From: Duganella rivi
Lineage (GTDB): Bacteria; Pseudomonadota; Gammaproteobacteria; Burkholderiales; Burkholderiaceae_D
Length of the DNA: 64,000 nucleotides
Direction of reading: 5' to 3'
Assembly: GCF_009857435.1 (NCBI RefSeq)
Contig: NZ_WWCK01000005.1
Location: 62,001 to 126,000 of the forward strand
The position numbers and the translations under genes are program-made. This document shows positions 34,116-43,800 of the stretch, in pieces (the stretch's first letter is position 1; each line of letters opens with the position of its first letter). Below the pieces are notes generated by a model, which saw only the letters and a list, made by a program, of their open reading frames with translations, ran no database searches and was not told where the DNA came from.

Positions 34116-34829
34116 CTACTTGATATCGGGCGGGGCCAGATAAACAGCGTTGGCGGCGCTGAGGCTCGCCTTCACGGCCTTGGAGACATCATCGATGATA
34201 ATCTCTTCAAGGCCGCCCTCGATACCGTCCAGCGCGGTATTCACCACCGACTCCGCGGTCAGCTTGGCCACTTGCAGATCCTTGGTGAGATCCGTGTCGA
34301 TGAAGCCGACATGCATGCCGCTAACCAGGATATCGGTCTCCTTCAGCTCAACACGCAAGGCGTTGGTGAAGCTCCACTCGGCCGACTTCGAAGCGGCGTA
34401 CGCTGCCAGCAGCGGCTTGGCGATCCACGACGCCACCGACAAGACGTTGAGAATCGCGCCTGCGCCGTTGCGCAGCAGCGCCGGCGCAAACGCTTGCGTC
34501 ACGCGCACGGTGCCGAAGTAATTGGTATCGAACATGGCATGGGCGTCGTCCAAGCCCGCCGGATCAAGTACCGACTTTTCGTAGCGGGCAATGCCGGCAT
34601 TGTTAAGCAAGAAGTTCACGTCGCCGCATTGTTCCGCCGCCGCTTTAATGCTTGCCGGATCATGCAGATCCACTTTGACCGCGATCATTCCCGGCTCGCT
34701 AAAACCGGCGGTGTCGCGCATGCCGGCATATACTTTTTTAGCGCCACGCGCGACCAAGGCGCGGGCAAACGCCAATCCCAGGCCGCGATTCGCTCCCGTT
34801 ACCAGCACGATCGATTGTTCGATTTTCAT
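34116..34829 (-). CDS. SDR family oxidoreductase
   Basis: A 237-aa short-chain dehydrogenase. The cofactor motif TGANRGLG is at ~12-19, NNAG follows DVNFLLNNAG, the catalytic Ser is in VLSVASW and YAASK supplies Tyr/Lys. Substrate unknown. AAGGAG is 10 bases before ATG 34829. It lies 26 bp after the isochorismatase-like gene and is probably co-transcribed with it. Its 3' end abuts the convergent antiporter-like gene. Confidence 0.92.
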   Translation of the reverse strand: MKIEQSIVLVTGANRGLGLAFARALVARGAKKVYAGMRDTAGFSEPGMIAVKVDLHDPASIKAAAEQCGDVNFLLNNAGIARYEKSVLDPAGLDDAHAMFDTNYFGTVRVTQAFAPALLRNGAGAILNVLSVASWIAKPLLAAYAASKSAEWSFTNALRVELKETDILVSGMHVGFIDTDLTKDLQVAKLTAESVVNTALDGIEGGLEEIIIDDVSKAVKASLSAANAVYLAPPDIK

Positions 34830-34855
34830 GTTGAATACTCCTTGTGGTTTCAAAA

Positions 34856-35476
34856 TTATTTCAAAGCGTGCAGCAGGGCTGACGTCGAGAGAATTGCGCT
34901 GGCATAGGTCGGGCCGTTGATGTGGTGCGCCGCATGCATCGCTTCCTTGCTGAAGGCCGCCGTGGCGTCAGTGATCAGCGTGACCTGGTAGCCCAGCTCC
35001 ATGGCAAACTTCGCGGTGGTCTCAATGCAGGTATTGGCAAGCAGGCCGATGATGATCACCTTGCGGATGCCGTGCTGACGCAGCAGGATGTCGAGATCGG
35101 TATTTGCGAAGCCGCTGGACGCCCAGTGCTCCTTGGCGATGATGTCGCCGTCTTGCGGGACAAAATCCGGGTGCCACTCGCCGCCCCAGGTGTCCTTGCC
35201 GAACACTTGGATCTTGGCCGCGCTTTGCTGGTAGGGCGTGGCGCACTGCCAGTGATCCATGTCTCCCGGCTCGGCGCGATGATGGGGAACATAAAAAACC
35301 CGGATGCCCGCCGCGCGCACGGCGGCCACCACGGATTTCATATTCGGCACCAGGTTCTGTGCCTCCGCACTCTCCTTCACCGGCGGCCACAGCTTGCCGC
35401 CCTCGCTCAGAAAGTCGTTGTAGGGATCGACCAGCAGCAAGGCGGTGTCGGATGCTGCGTACTTGGCGCTGCTCAT
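34856..35476 (-). CDS. Isochorismatase-family cysteine hydrolase
   Basis: A 206-aa hydrolase with the family triad: Asp in LLLVDPYNDF, Lys in IIAKEHW, Cys in GLLANTCIETTAKFA. The start at 35476 follows AAAAGGAG; seven extra upstream codons are not needed. The family includes isochorismatases, nicotinamidases and ureidoacrylate/carbamoyl hydrolases; HHRAEPGDMDHW suggests a small amide substrate but is not decisive. Operon with the SDR gene. A TTGCTAAG direct repeat lies about 90 bp upstream. Confidence 0.9.
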   Translation of the reverse strand: MSSAKYAASDTALLLVDPYNDFLSEGGKLWPPVKESAEAQNLVPNMKSVVAAVRAAGIRVFYVPHHRAEPGDMDHWQCATPYQQSAAKIQVFGKDTWGGEWHPDFVPQDGDIIAKEHWASSGFANTDLDILLRQHGIRKVIIIGLLANTCIETTAKFAMELGYQVTLITDATAAFSKEAMHAAHHINGPTYASAILSTSALLHALK

Positions 35477-35567
35477 TGCATTCTCCTTTTGTTGCATGAG
35501 TGGTTCACAAGGTGCCCGGTGTGGTTCAAAGTTTAGTGAGGCAAAGGCCTACGGCGCGAGTAAATCT

Positions 35568-35585
35568 TTGCTAAGCCTTGCTAAG
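35568..35585. repeat. TTGCTAAG tandem repeat, possible regulator site
   Basis: TTGCTAAG occurs twice with a 2-bp gap, a 10-bp period that puts both copies on one DNA face. It lies between the isochorismatase-SDR operon (start 35476) and the membrane-protein gene (start 35725). It could be an activator site for either. Confidence 0.3.
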
Positions 35586-35724
35586 GAGAAGATTGGGCAT
35601 GCCGCACGGCAAGACCATTTATAAGGATTTATTTCGTTTTACTAACACCTGGCGACGCGTCTCCCTATCATGGGATCTGTGCAGGATTCCCATGTAACCC
35701 ACTACCATTATCAGGAGGCGCATC

Positions 35725-36213
35725 ATGCTGGGATTAACGTCTTTAGGTGTCATCCATACCGCGATTAGCCTGGTCGCAGTCGGCGCAGGAGTGATCGGCC
35801 TGGCGCGCGACAAGCGCATCGACCTGAGCAACGGGGCCGGTAAAACCTACCTGGTCATGACGGTGCTGACCTGCCTGACCGGCTTCGGCATCTTCCAGCA
35901 TGGCGGTTTCGGCAAGCCGCATGCGCTGGGGGTGCTTACGCTCATCGTGCTGGCCGCCGCGTGGGTGATCCGCGAGCGCGTCGCGCTGCAAGCCGTGCTG
36001 CTGTCGGTGACGTTCTTCTTCCACATGATCCCGGCGGTGACCGAGACGCTGACCCGCTTGCCGGCAGGCGCCCCGCTACTCGCAGACGCGGAAGCGCCCG
36101 AGCTGAAAGCCATTACCGGCGTGATGCTGATCCTGCTGGTGATCGGCGCAACGCTGCAAGTGCGCCGCCTCAATCATGGCCGCAAGTCGGCCAGCAAGGC
36201 TGCCGCCGCCTGA
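35725..36213 (+). CDS. Small four-helix membrane protein
   Basis: A 162-aa integral membrane protein with four predicted helices: GVIHTAISLVAVGAGVIGLA, YLVMTVLTCLTGFGIF, ALGVLTLIVLAAAWVI with LQAVLLSVTFFFHMIP, and ITGVMLILLVIGATLQV. Reminiscent of DUF2306-like heme/quinone-type helices because of conserved His (VIHT, FFFHMIP), but the family is not secure. AGGAGG precedes ATG 35725. The last 40 bp overlap the end of the convergent regulator gene. Confidence 0.75.
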   Translation: MLGLTSLGVIHTAISLVAVGAGVIGLARDKRIDLSNGAGKTYLVMTVLTCLTGFGIFQHGGFGKPHALGVLTLIVLAAAWVIRERVALQAVLLSVTFFFHMIPAVTETLTRLPAGAPLLADAEAPELKAITGVMLILLVIGATLQVRRLNHGRKSASKAAAA

Positions 36214-38972
36214 AGGTCGCGCGTGCCGTGGCCCTCATCAAACTGCTCATAAACCGGCTTGAGCAAGGCAAAGGCGGATTCGTCCCGCCCTTGCCCGTAC
36301 CACAGGGCCGCGAGCGACATTGCCACCCGCAGCTCGAATCCCCTTGCGCCTTGGGCGCGGGCGATCTGCAACGCTGATTGCAGTTGCGATTCGGCGGCCG
36401 CCGCATCGCTGGTGGACAGCGCCTGGTGGCGGACGATCTCCGCGAGGCACCAGCCGGCGCGGCCATCCGCAGCGCGCTGGACTGCATGCTGCGTCAGCAA
36501 CGCAGGATGCAAGCTGGCCATCACCTCCGCTTGCAGCGGCCCGAAGAACGGACTTTGCTCAAGCACGCTCAAGGGCTCGCGCGCGCCGTCATGCGGCGCG
36601 TATTCAAGCAGCCAGGCCGCCTGGAATAGCCGGCCCCAGTAATGCCAGTTCGGCAGCATGGCGCGGCTGGACAGGTCGAGCAGCATGGCCGTCCACCGCA
36701 GAAGCACGTCCTTGGCTCCGCTCCAAGAGGCGACAGAACAGCCGACCGTCAGCGCAAAGCACAGCGAGATGCTGTGCCCCACTTCCTGCCCTTCCTGGAC
36801 GGCAGCGCTGGTCACCTTCATGGCCTGCTCCGGGAAGCCCTGCATCCACAGCACCAGTGACTGGATGGCCAGCGATGAGACGCGCTGATCGAACTGGAAG
36901 CCATTGTTTTGCGCCCGCGCCGCGTGCGTCAACGGGTGGGCCGCCACCAGGTCAGCATAGGTGCGGGCCTCGTCCTGCCTGCCGAGGTAGTGCAGCGCCA
37001 GCGACTTCAGGCGCGCGTGAATGACTTTTTCGGCTTCCCCGGCGTACTGGTTGGCGTAACTGCCGAATTGCTCCGCGAAGCCGAGGGCGTGCGCGTAGTC
37101 CCCGCGGAAGATGGCATCCGTAAAGGCGCCCCACAGGCCGCGCATGTAGCTGCCGATGTCGGCCAGTTGCTCGGCCAGCCGCAGCGTGGTGGCGAACGCC
37201 GTGGTGCACTCGGCGTCGCCGCCGTGCGTGTGCAGCAGCGTGTGCCCCAGTGCCAGGTTCAGCTGCATTTCCCAGCGGGTTTCGCCGGGATGGTCGCGCG
37301 CAACGGCCGCCAGCGCCGTTCCCAGCCGCTGGCGATATTCGCTCATCAGGGAGAGCTGGTACCAGAGCGGCGCCGACAGCATGGTCAGCGTGACGCCCAC
37401 CACCGCATCACCGCCGGGGCCGAAGGCCCAGTCCAGGCCGGCGCGCACGTGATCAATGCTGCGGCCATACTGGGCCAGCCAGTCTTTGGTGGAGCGCGAT
37501 TCCCAGTCCGGCTGGGCGTTGCCGAGCAGCCGGCAGCAGTAGTCGGCATAGCGGCGCGCCATCATATTCGTGCTGCCCGCATCGGCAAGTTTTTCGCCGG
37601 CATAGGCGCGCGTCGTGTCCAGCAAGCGGTACTGCATGGTGTCCTGGTCAGCCTCCGTGCTGAGCAATGACTTGGCGTGCAAGTTGGCCAATCCCTCCAG
37701 CGCCTTGGCCTTGGTGATGCCGTCGCAGGTGGCGATGTCGACGGCCGCCTCCAGCGTAAAACTTCCCCTGAAGATGGCGAAGCGCTGTAGCAGCAGCTGC
37801 TCATCGGCAGGCAGCCGGTCAAAGCTCCAATCCAGTGTCGCGCGCAAGGTTTGATGGCGCGGCAACGCCGTGCGGCGGCCGCGAACCAGCGTGTTGAAAC
37901 AGTCCGCCAACTGCGCCGACAGCCCGGCAATGCCGAAGAAATCGGCCCGCCCGGCCGCCAGCTCGATTGCGAGGGGAATGCCATCGAGGCGCCGGCATAT
38001 GTCGACGATGTGCCGTAGATTTTCAGCGGAAAGCTCAAGGCCATTCATGCTGGCCATGGCGCGCTCGGCGAACAGTTGTACCGAGGGATATAACAGCGCG
38101 TCGTCGCGCGAGACAGCCGCCGGCGGCACGGCCAGCGCCTCCAGCCGCAGCAGCCTCTCGCCGGCAGCGCGCAAGGGCTCGCGGCTGGTGGCCAGAATAT
38201 GCAGCGGCGGGCTATCCGCCAGTAGTTGCTCGACCAGCCCGGCGACCGAGTCGAGGACGTGCTCGCAACTGTCAAAAATCAGGATGGCTTGCTTGTCCCG
38301 CAGGAAGGCCCGCAGCGACGGCAGCGGGTCGTCGCCCAGCACCGGCAGGCCCAGCGCCACCGCCACCGTACTGACCACCAGCCGGCCATCGGTCACCGGC
38401 GCCAGGTCGAGGAAATAGACGTGTTCAGCGAATATCGGCGCCAGCGTCTCCGCCACCGCCAGCGCCACCGTTGTCTTGCCGATGCCGCCGGGGCCTACGA
38501 TGGTGACGCAGCGATGCTCCCCCACCAGGCCCGCCAGTTGCTCACAGACCTGGTCGCGGCCGATCAGGCGGGTTTGCAGCATGGGCAAACGCACGATGTC
38601 CTTGTGCAGGACGGTGGTACGGATATCATGAGAAATCCGGGTGACCGGCGCAACAAAGCTATAGCCGCGCCCGACAACGTTCTCCACGTAGCGCATGCCG
38701 TTGTCGTCTGGACACAGTACTTTCCTGAGCGTCCCTATGTGAACGCGCAGGTTGTTTTCTTCGACCACGGTACTCGGCCAGACGCGCGCAATGAGCTCTT
38801 CCTTGCTCACGACTTCGCCGGCCCGCTCGATCAGGGCCAGCAGCAAATCGAAGGCGCGCCCGCTCAGCTGTACCGGCCGCCCATCATTGAGCAACAGCCT
38901 GTGCGACGGGGCAAGGCGATACGGCCCAAAGGCTAGCTCAGGCTCAACGTGGGCGGCGCCAGCGTTTTCCAT
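36174..38972 (-). CDS. STAND-type transcriptional regulator (winged helix, NB-ARC-like ATPase, TPR-like)
   Basis: A 932-aa signal-integrating ATPase. An OmpR-type winged helix is at ~15-108 (LSGRAFDLLLALIERAGEVVSKEEL, VVGRGYSFVAPV); the nucleotide-binding domain has Walker A GPGGIGKTT at ~160-168, Walker B AILIFDSCEHV and the GIPLAIELAAGRAD motif of AfsR/NB-ARC proteins. The C-terminal ~500 residues are helical TPR-like repeats for ligand or partner binding. There is no receiver domain. ATG 38972 has AGGA 6 bases upstream; ATG 39002 is an alternative. It is divergent from the 39118 gene and overlaps the convergent membrane-protein gene by 40 bp. Target genes are unknown. Confidence 0.88.
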   Translation of the reverse strand: MENAGAAHVEPELAFGPYRLAPSHRLLLNDGRPVQLSGRAFDLLLALIERAGEVVSKEELIARVWPSTVVEENNLRVHIGTLRKVLCPDDNGMRYVENVVGRGYSFVAPVTRISHDIRTTVLHKDIVRLPMLQTRLIGRDQVCEQLAGLVGEHRCVTIVGPGGIGKTTVALAVAETLAPIFAEHVYFLDLAPVTDGRLVVSTVAVALGLPVLGDDPLPSLRAFLRDKQAILIFDSCEHVLDSVAGLVEQLLADSPPLHILATSREPLRAAGERLLRLEALAVPPAAVSRDDALLYPSVQLFAERAMASMNGLELSAENLRHIVDICRRLDGIPLAIELAAGRADFFGIAGLSAQLADCFNTLVRGRRTALPRHQTLRATLDWSFDRLPADEQLLLQRFAIFRGSFTLEAAVDIATCDGITKAKALEGLANLHAKSLLSTEADQDTMQYRLLDTTRAYAGEKLADAGSTNMMARRYADYCCRLLGNAQPDWESRSTKDWLAQYGRSIDHVRAGLDWAFGPGGDAVVGVTLTMLSAPLWYQLSLMSEYRQRLGTALAAVARDHPGETRWEMQLNLALGHTLLHTHGGDAECTTAFATTLRLAEQLADIGSYMRGLWGAFTDAIFRGDYAHALGFAEQFGSYANQYAGEAEKVIHARLKSLALHYLGRQDEARTYADLVAAHPLTHAARAQNNGFQFDQRVSSLAIQSLVLWMQGFPEQAMKVTSAAVQEGQEVGHSISLCFALTVGCSVASWSGAKDVLLRWTAMLLDLSSRAMLPNWHYWGRLFQAAWLLEYAPHDGAREPLSVLEQSPFFGPLQAEVMASLHPALLTQHAVQRAADGRAGWCLAEIVRHQALSTSDAAAAESQLQSALQIARAQGARGFELRVAMSLAALWYGQGRDESAFALLKPVYEQFDEGHGTRDLQAAAALLADLRP

Positions 38973-39117
38973 GATGTTTCCTGTGTCGTCAGTTTCCACC
39001 ATTGTTACCTTCTGAGGGAAATACCGCAATTCCCTGTTATGGGTACGCCGGGGCAGTTAACACGAATTTATATCGCTTTAGTCACGCCTGCGATCAATTC
39101 TTTCTACAATAGTTTCC

Positions 39118-39726
39118 ATGGACGCCCTACCCGCCACTCAGCCCAAGTTCTGCCCGGTCTTCATTTTGCCCGAGGCCTTGAACTCATGCGCCGAAGACGC
39201 TGCGCGCGCGATCGTGGATTTACTGCTGAATCCACCGATACCCGGCCTCGTGATTGGCCCTGTGTTCGTGCTCGACGGCACAGGCATCGTCGACCTGCGC
39301 GAGAGCTACACCGAGTGCATGCACGGCCGTTCTTTCGCCGGCGCATTTGCTGCCAGCAGTGCCTGCCAGGAAAGCGCCGTCCTCGCTGGCGGCGCGGTCA
39401 TTGGCGAGGGGCTGCCGCTTGCCGACGGCATGGCAACGCCACTGATGATCGAAGTGGATGGCGATACCGCCTTGGATCCTGGACTGCCCACGACGGCAAG
39501 CACCGGCTTCATGGTCGCGTGCAGCGACGCCAGGATGATGCTTAGCCTGGCGGCCCGCCATGCCGGTGCGCCAGCTTGCTACGTGCAGGCACGCGAAGAG
39601 GACATGCCCCTCGCCCGCCTGCTCGGCGCCGTCTTGAGGGACAACGGCAGCCATCTCAAAATTTCTTCCACTGCGCCCGATTGCGCATGGCTGCTAGGCG
39701 CCGAGTTGGCCGATTCCTTGCCGTAG
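39118..39726 (+). CDS. Hypothetical protein, 202 aa
   Basis: Unrecognised. No signal peptide or membrane helix; rich in Ala, Cys and Gly (IPGLVIGPVFVLDGTGIVDLRESYTECMHG, QESAVLAGGAVIGEGLPLADGM, ASTGFMVACSDARMMLSLAARHAG). The gene is divergent from the STAND regulator (146 bp between starts) and may be its target. Codon use fits neighbours. No strong ribosome binding site is seen before ATG 39118. Convergent with the esterase gene, 3 bp apart. Confidence 0.65.
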   Translation: MDALPATQPKFCPVFILPEALNSCAEDAARAIVDLLLNPPIPGLVIGPVFVLDGTGIVDLRESYTECMHGRSFAGAFAASSACQESAVLAGGAVIGEGLPLADGMATPLMIEVDGDTALDPGLPTTASTGFMVACSDARMMLSLAARHAGAPACYVQAREEDMPLARLLGAVLRDNGSHLKISSTAPDCAWLLGAELADSLP

Positions 39727-39729
39727 GTT

Positions 39730-40764
39730 TCAAGGACGCTGGTGACGCGCGAAAAACTCCAGCATCATCTTGCTGGCGTCGGGGGCTGCCTTGGCGGTGA
39801 AGGGTTGCGTTGCGTCGCCGCCGCTCCATGCGTGTTCCAGTTGTTCGATGCGGGCCACGCGCAGCATGAGCTTTCGGCCGGCGTAGAAGTCGTGCATGGT
39901 GCTGCGTGGCTTGCTGGTGATTTTCGCTGGGCCGGTGAGGCGGTTTAGCAGCAGGCTTTGGCGCGCTAATTGCGCTTGGTTGACGGGACGAACGACGGTG
40001 TCGCTTTCGCCTTGGAGCAGGATGGCGGGCATGCCGGGGAAGTCCGGTTGCCGGAGCAGGATTTCGTGGGCGGCGACGTCGGCGCGCGGGCCGGCGCCAT
40101 GGTGCATGATGCCGATGCCGGTGAGTGCGTTGCGTCCTGCGCCAAACACGGGGCCGGAGTGAAGGCCGACGGCGGCGAATAGTCTTGGGTGGTTCAGTGC
40201 GAGGATGTTGGCCATGCCGGCGCCGGCCGAGATGCCTGCGACGTAGATGCGGCGGCGGTTGACGGCGTATTGCGTTGTCACCTTGTGGATCATGCTGATG
40301 ATAGTGGGGGCGTCACCGCCACCGGCTTGCGTGGCGGGGTCATACCATTTCCAGCAGCGTTGGGCGTGGTGGCTGGTGAGTTGTTGCGGATAGAGGACTG
40401 CGTAGCCGTGTTTTTCGGCGCGCAGGTTCATGCGCGTGCCTTGGGCGAATTGAGTGGCGGTTTGCTGGCAGCCGTGCAGCATGACGATCAGACCTTCGGG
40501 CGGGGAAAGGCTGTTTGGCAGATAGAGCCAGTAGCGCATTTGCTGCCCGGCTGCGGTGAGGACGTGGGAGGAGAGCCATTTGCCCGGAGCGTGCGTGGTG
40601 ACGCCGCCGCGCACTGTGGCCACAACGCGGGGCTTGGCGGCGGCGCGTTTGCGCTTTGGCTTAGGCGGCGTGGTTGCGGCGGCGGTGACGGTGGTGATTA
40701 GTTTGGCCGTGCGGGCGCCGGCGCGGAGTAGGCTTCGCAGCAGCTTGCCGGTGTTGACTTTCAT
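39730..40764 (-). CDS. PHB-depolymerase-family esterase
   Basis: A 344-aa alpha/beta hydrolase of the esterase/PHB depolymerase family. The oxyanion segment is LIVMLHGCQQTATQFAQGTRMN, the nucleophile GISAGAGMAN, the acid probably in LLQGESDTVV and the His in EQLEHAWSGG, which precedes the C-terminus as usual. The N-terminal ~65 residues are Lys/Arg/Thr-rich with no convincing signal peptide. GGAGG lies 5-9 bases before ATG 40764. Substrates could be polyhydroxybutyrate oligomers, feruloyl esters or other esters. Monocistronic. Confidence 0.9.
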   Translation of the reverse strand: MKVNTGKLLRSLLRAGARTAKLITTVTAAATTPPKPKRKRAAAKPRVVATVRGGVTTHAPGKWLSSHVLTAAGQQMRYWLYLPNSLSPPEGLIVMLHGCQQTATQFAQGTRMNLRAEKHGYAVLYPQQLTSHHAQRCWKWYDPATQAGGGDAPTIISMIHKVTTQYAVNRRRIYVAGISAGAGMANILALNHPRLFAAVGLHSGPVFGAGRNALTGIGIMHHGAGPRADVAAHEILLRQPDFPGMPAILLQGESDTVVRPVNQAQLARQSLLLNRLTGPAKITSKPRSTMHDFYAGRKLMLRVARIEQLEHAWSGGDATQPFTAKAAPDASKMMLEFFARHQRP

Positions 40765-40830
40765 CGCAACGTCCTCCTGTTGCAAATCAGTCTACCGGAA
40801 AGCTGCCGCGCGCAGCGTACGGCAGCGCGC

Positions 40831-43800
40831 TTAGCGCTGCATGGACTCCCACACTTTCTGCAAGCGCTTGGCCGATACCGGCATCGGCGTGCGCAGTTCT
40901 TGCGCGAATAGCGACACGCGCAATTCTTCCAGCATCCAGCGGAATTCCACCATTTTCGGATCGGTGTTTTTGCCGGCCGATTTGTCGCGGTTGGCGCGCT
41001 GCCAGGCGGCTGCGGCTTGCTGCCACTCGGCCATCAACTTGGTGTCGCGCGATGGATCGCCGCGCAGTTTTTCGATGCGGACGTTCATCGCTTTCAGGTA
41101 GCGTGGGAAGTGCGACAGTTGGCTGTACTCATTCTCTTGCAGGAAGCGCTTGTGCACGAGGCCTTGCAGTTGCTGTTGCATGTCTTGCGCCGCCTGCTGC
41201 GGCAAGCCTTGCAGGCGCTTCGGCAGGCCGTGGAACTCGGTCAGCACTTGCGACAGCAGGCGCGCGATCTCGTTCACCAGCAGCACCAGGCGCGATTTGC
41301 CTTCATCTTTGCGCTTGGCGAAGCTGGCGGCGTCGATCGGCAGCGGGTCTTGCAGGCACGCGATGTCCAGCGCCTTGTTGATGATTTGTTCGCGCAGTTC
41401 CTCCTGCGTGCCCATGCTCATGAATTGCATGCCCATTTGTTGCAGGTTCGGGATGCTTTTTTCAATGAACTTGATCTGGTCTTTCATTTGCAGCGCGAAC
41501 AGGCGGCGCAGGCCGATGCGGTGGGTACGTGCCGCTACCGTTGGATCGTCGAAGACTTCGAGGTCGCAGTGCGTGCCCTTGTCTACCAGTGCTGGGAAAC
41601 CGATCAGCGTGAGTTTGCCTTGGGCGATTTCCAGCAGTTCTGGAAGTTCGCCAAATGTCCACGAGGTCAGGTTCGTTAGCGTGATGTTGTTGGTCGTCGG
41701 CGCGGCGGCAGCGGCAGGAGCAGCTTTCGCAGGCACCACGGCGCGGGCGGCGACTGTCGATTGCGGGCCGGAGGCTTCGGCCATTTTTTGGAAGCTCTCG
41801 CGCGCCTGCGTGCCGTATTCCGCTTGCAGCGTGGCGAGGTTGCGGCCCATGTCCAACTGACGGCCATGCTCGTCGATCACTTTGAAATTCATGAAGTGGT
41901 GAGCAGGCAGCGTCTCCGGCTTGAAGTCGGTGGTCAGCGGCGTGATCGTGATCTGTTTGCGGATGTCGGCGATGATGGCGTCAATCAGCTCGCCACGGCC
42001 GAAGGCATGCGCCTCTTCCACGCGCTCGCAGAACTTGGCCGCGTAATCCGGCAGCGGTACGCAATGACGGCGCAGTTTCTGCGGCAGGGATTTCAGCAGC
42101 AGGTGCACCTTCTCCTTCAACATGCCCGGCACCAGCCATTCGCAACGCTCGCGCGACAGCTGGTTCAAGGCATACAGCGGCACGGCCAGCGTCACACCAT
42201 CACGCACGCTGCCCGGCTCGAAGTGATACGTCAGCGCCAGCTCAAGGCCGGCTGCGTTCATCTTTTTCGGGAACAGGTCTGTAGTGACGCCTGCGGCCTC
42301 GTGGCGCATCAGTTCATCGCGGTTCAGGAACAGCAGTTTCGGTTCCTTGGCGGTTACGTCCTTGTGCCACTTCTCGAAGCCCGCGCCATTGACCACCTCC
42401 GCCGGAATCAGCTTGTCGTAGAAGGCAGCGATCAGTTCATCGTCCACCAGCACGTCCTGGCGACGCGACTTGTGTTCGAGGTTCTCGATCTCTTTTACCA
42501 GCTTGTGGTTGTGCGCGAAGAACGGCGCACGGGTGTCGTAGTCGCCGCCAACCAGCGCATCGCGAATGAAAATCTCGCGCGCTTCGGTTGGATTGAACAA
42601 ACCGTAGTTGATGCGGCGCTGGCTGTAGACCACCAAACCGTAAAGCGTCGCGCGCTCCGATGCAGTCACCTGCGCCGAACGCTTTTCCCAGCGCGGCTCG
42701 CCCCATGATTTTTTCAGCAGGTGGCCGCCGACCTTCTCCAGCCATTCCGGCTGAATCTGCGCGATGCAGCGAGCGTACAGGCGAGTGGTGTCCACCAGTT
42801 CCGCCGCCATGATCCACTTACCCGGCTTTTTGCTCAGCGAAGAACCCGGCCAGATATTGAACTTGATGCCGCGCGCGCCGAGGAAGCCCGGATCGTCTTC
42901 CTGCTTGAAGCCGATATTACCCAGCAAACCAGTCAGCAGCGCGAGGTGCAGGTTCTCGTACGTGGCAGGCGTTTCGTTCAAGCGCCAGCCCTGCTCTTTG
43001 ACGATGGTGAGCACTTGCGAGTGCACGTCGCGCCATTCGCGCAGGCGCAGTTGCGACAGGAAGTTGGTGCGGCAGTTGTCCTGCAATTGGCGATTGGTCT
43101 TCTTGTGCTCAATCGCGTTTTCGAACCAGTTCCAAATCTTGATGTAGCTGAGGAACTCGGACTTCTCGTCGGCGAACTTCTTATGCGCTTCGTCAGCGGC
43201 CTGCTGGTGCTCCAGCGGACGATCGCGCGGATCCTGCACCGACAAGGCGGAAGCAATGATCAGCACTTCCTTCAGACAGACGTTATCCAGCGCGGCCAGA
43301 ATCATGCGGCCTACGCGCGGATCGAGCGGTAGCTTGGCCAGCTTCTTGCCGAGTGGCGTGATCTGGTTGTATTCATCGACAGCGCCCAGTTCTTGCAGCA
43401 GCTGGTAGCCGTCCGCAATCGCGCGCGCCAGCGGCGGTTCAATGAACGGGAAGGTCTCCACATCAGCCAGATGCAGGGTCTTCATGCGCAGAATGACAGA
43501 AGCCAGCGACGAACGCAGAATCTCCGGCTCGGTAAATTTAGGACGCTGCAGGAAGTCCTGCTCGTCGTACAGGCGGATACACACGCCATCGGCCACGCGG
43601 CCGCATCGGCCGGCGCGCTGGTTGGCGGCCGACTGCGCAATCGGCTCGATCTGCAGCTGCTCGACCTTGTTGCGATAGCTGTAGCGCTTCACGCGCGCCA
43701 GGCCCGCGTCCACCACGTAGCGGATGCCCGGCACGGTCAGCGAAGTCTCGGCCACGTTGGTGGAGAGGACGATACGGCGCGCGTTGGTCAGCTTGAACAC

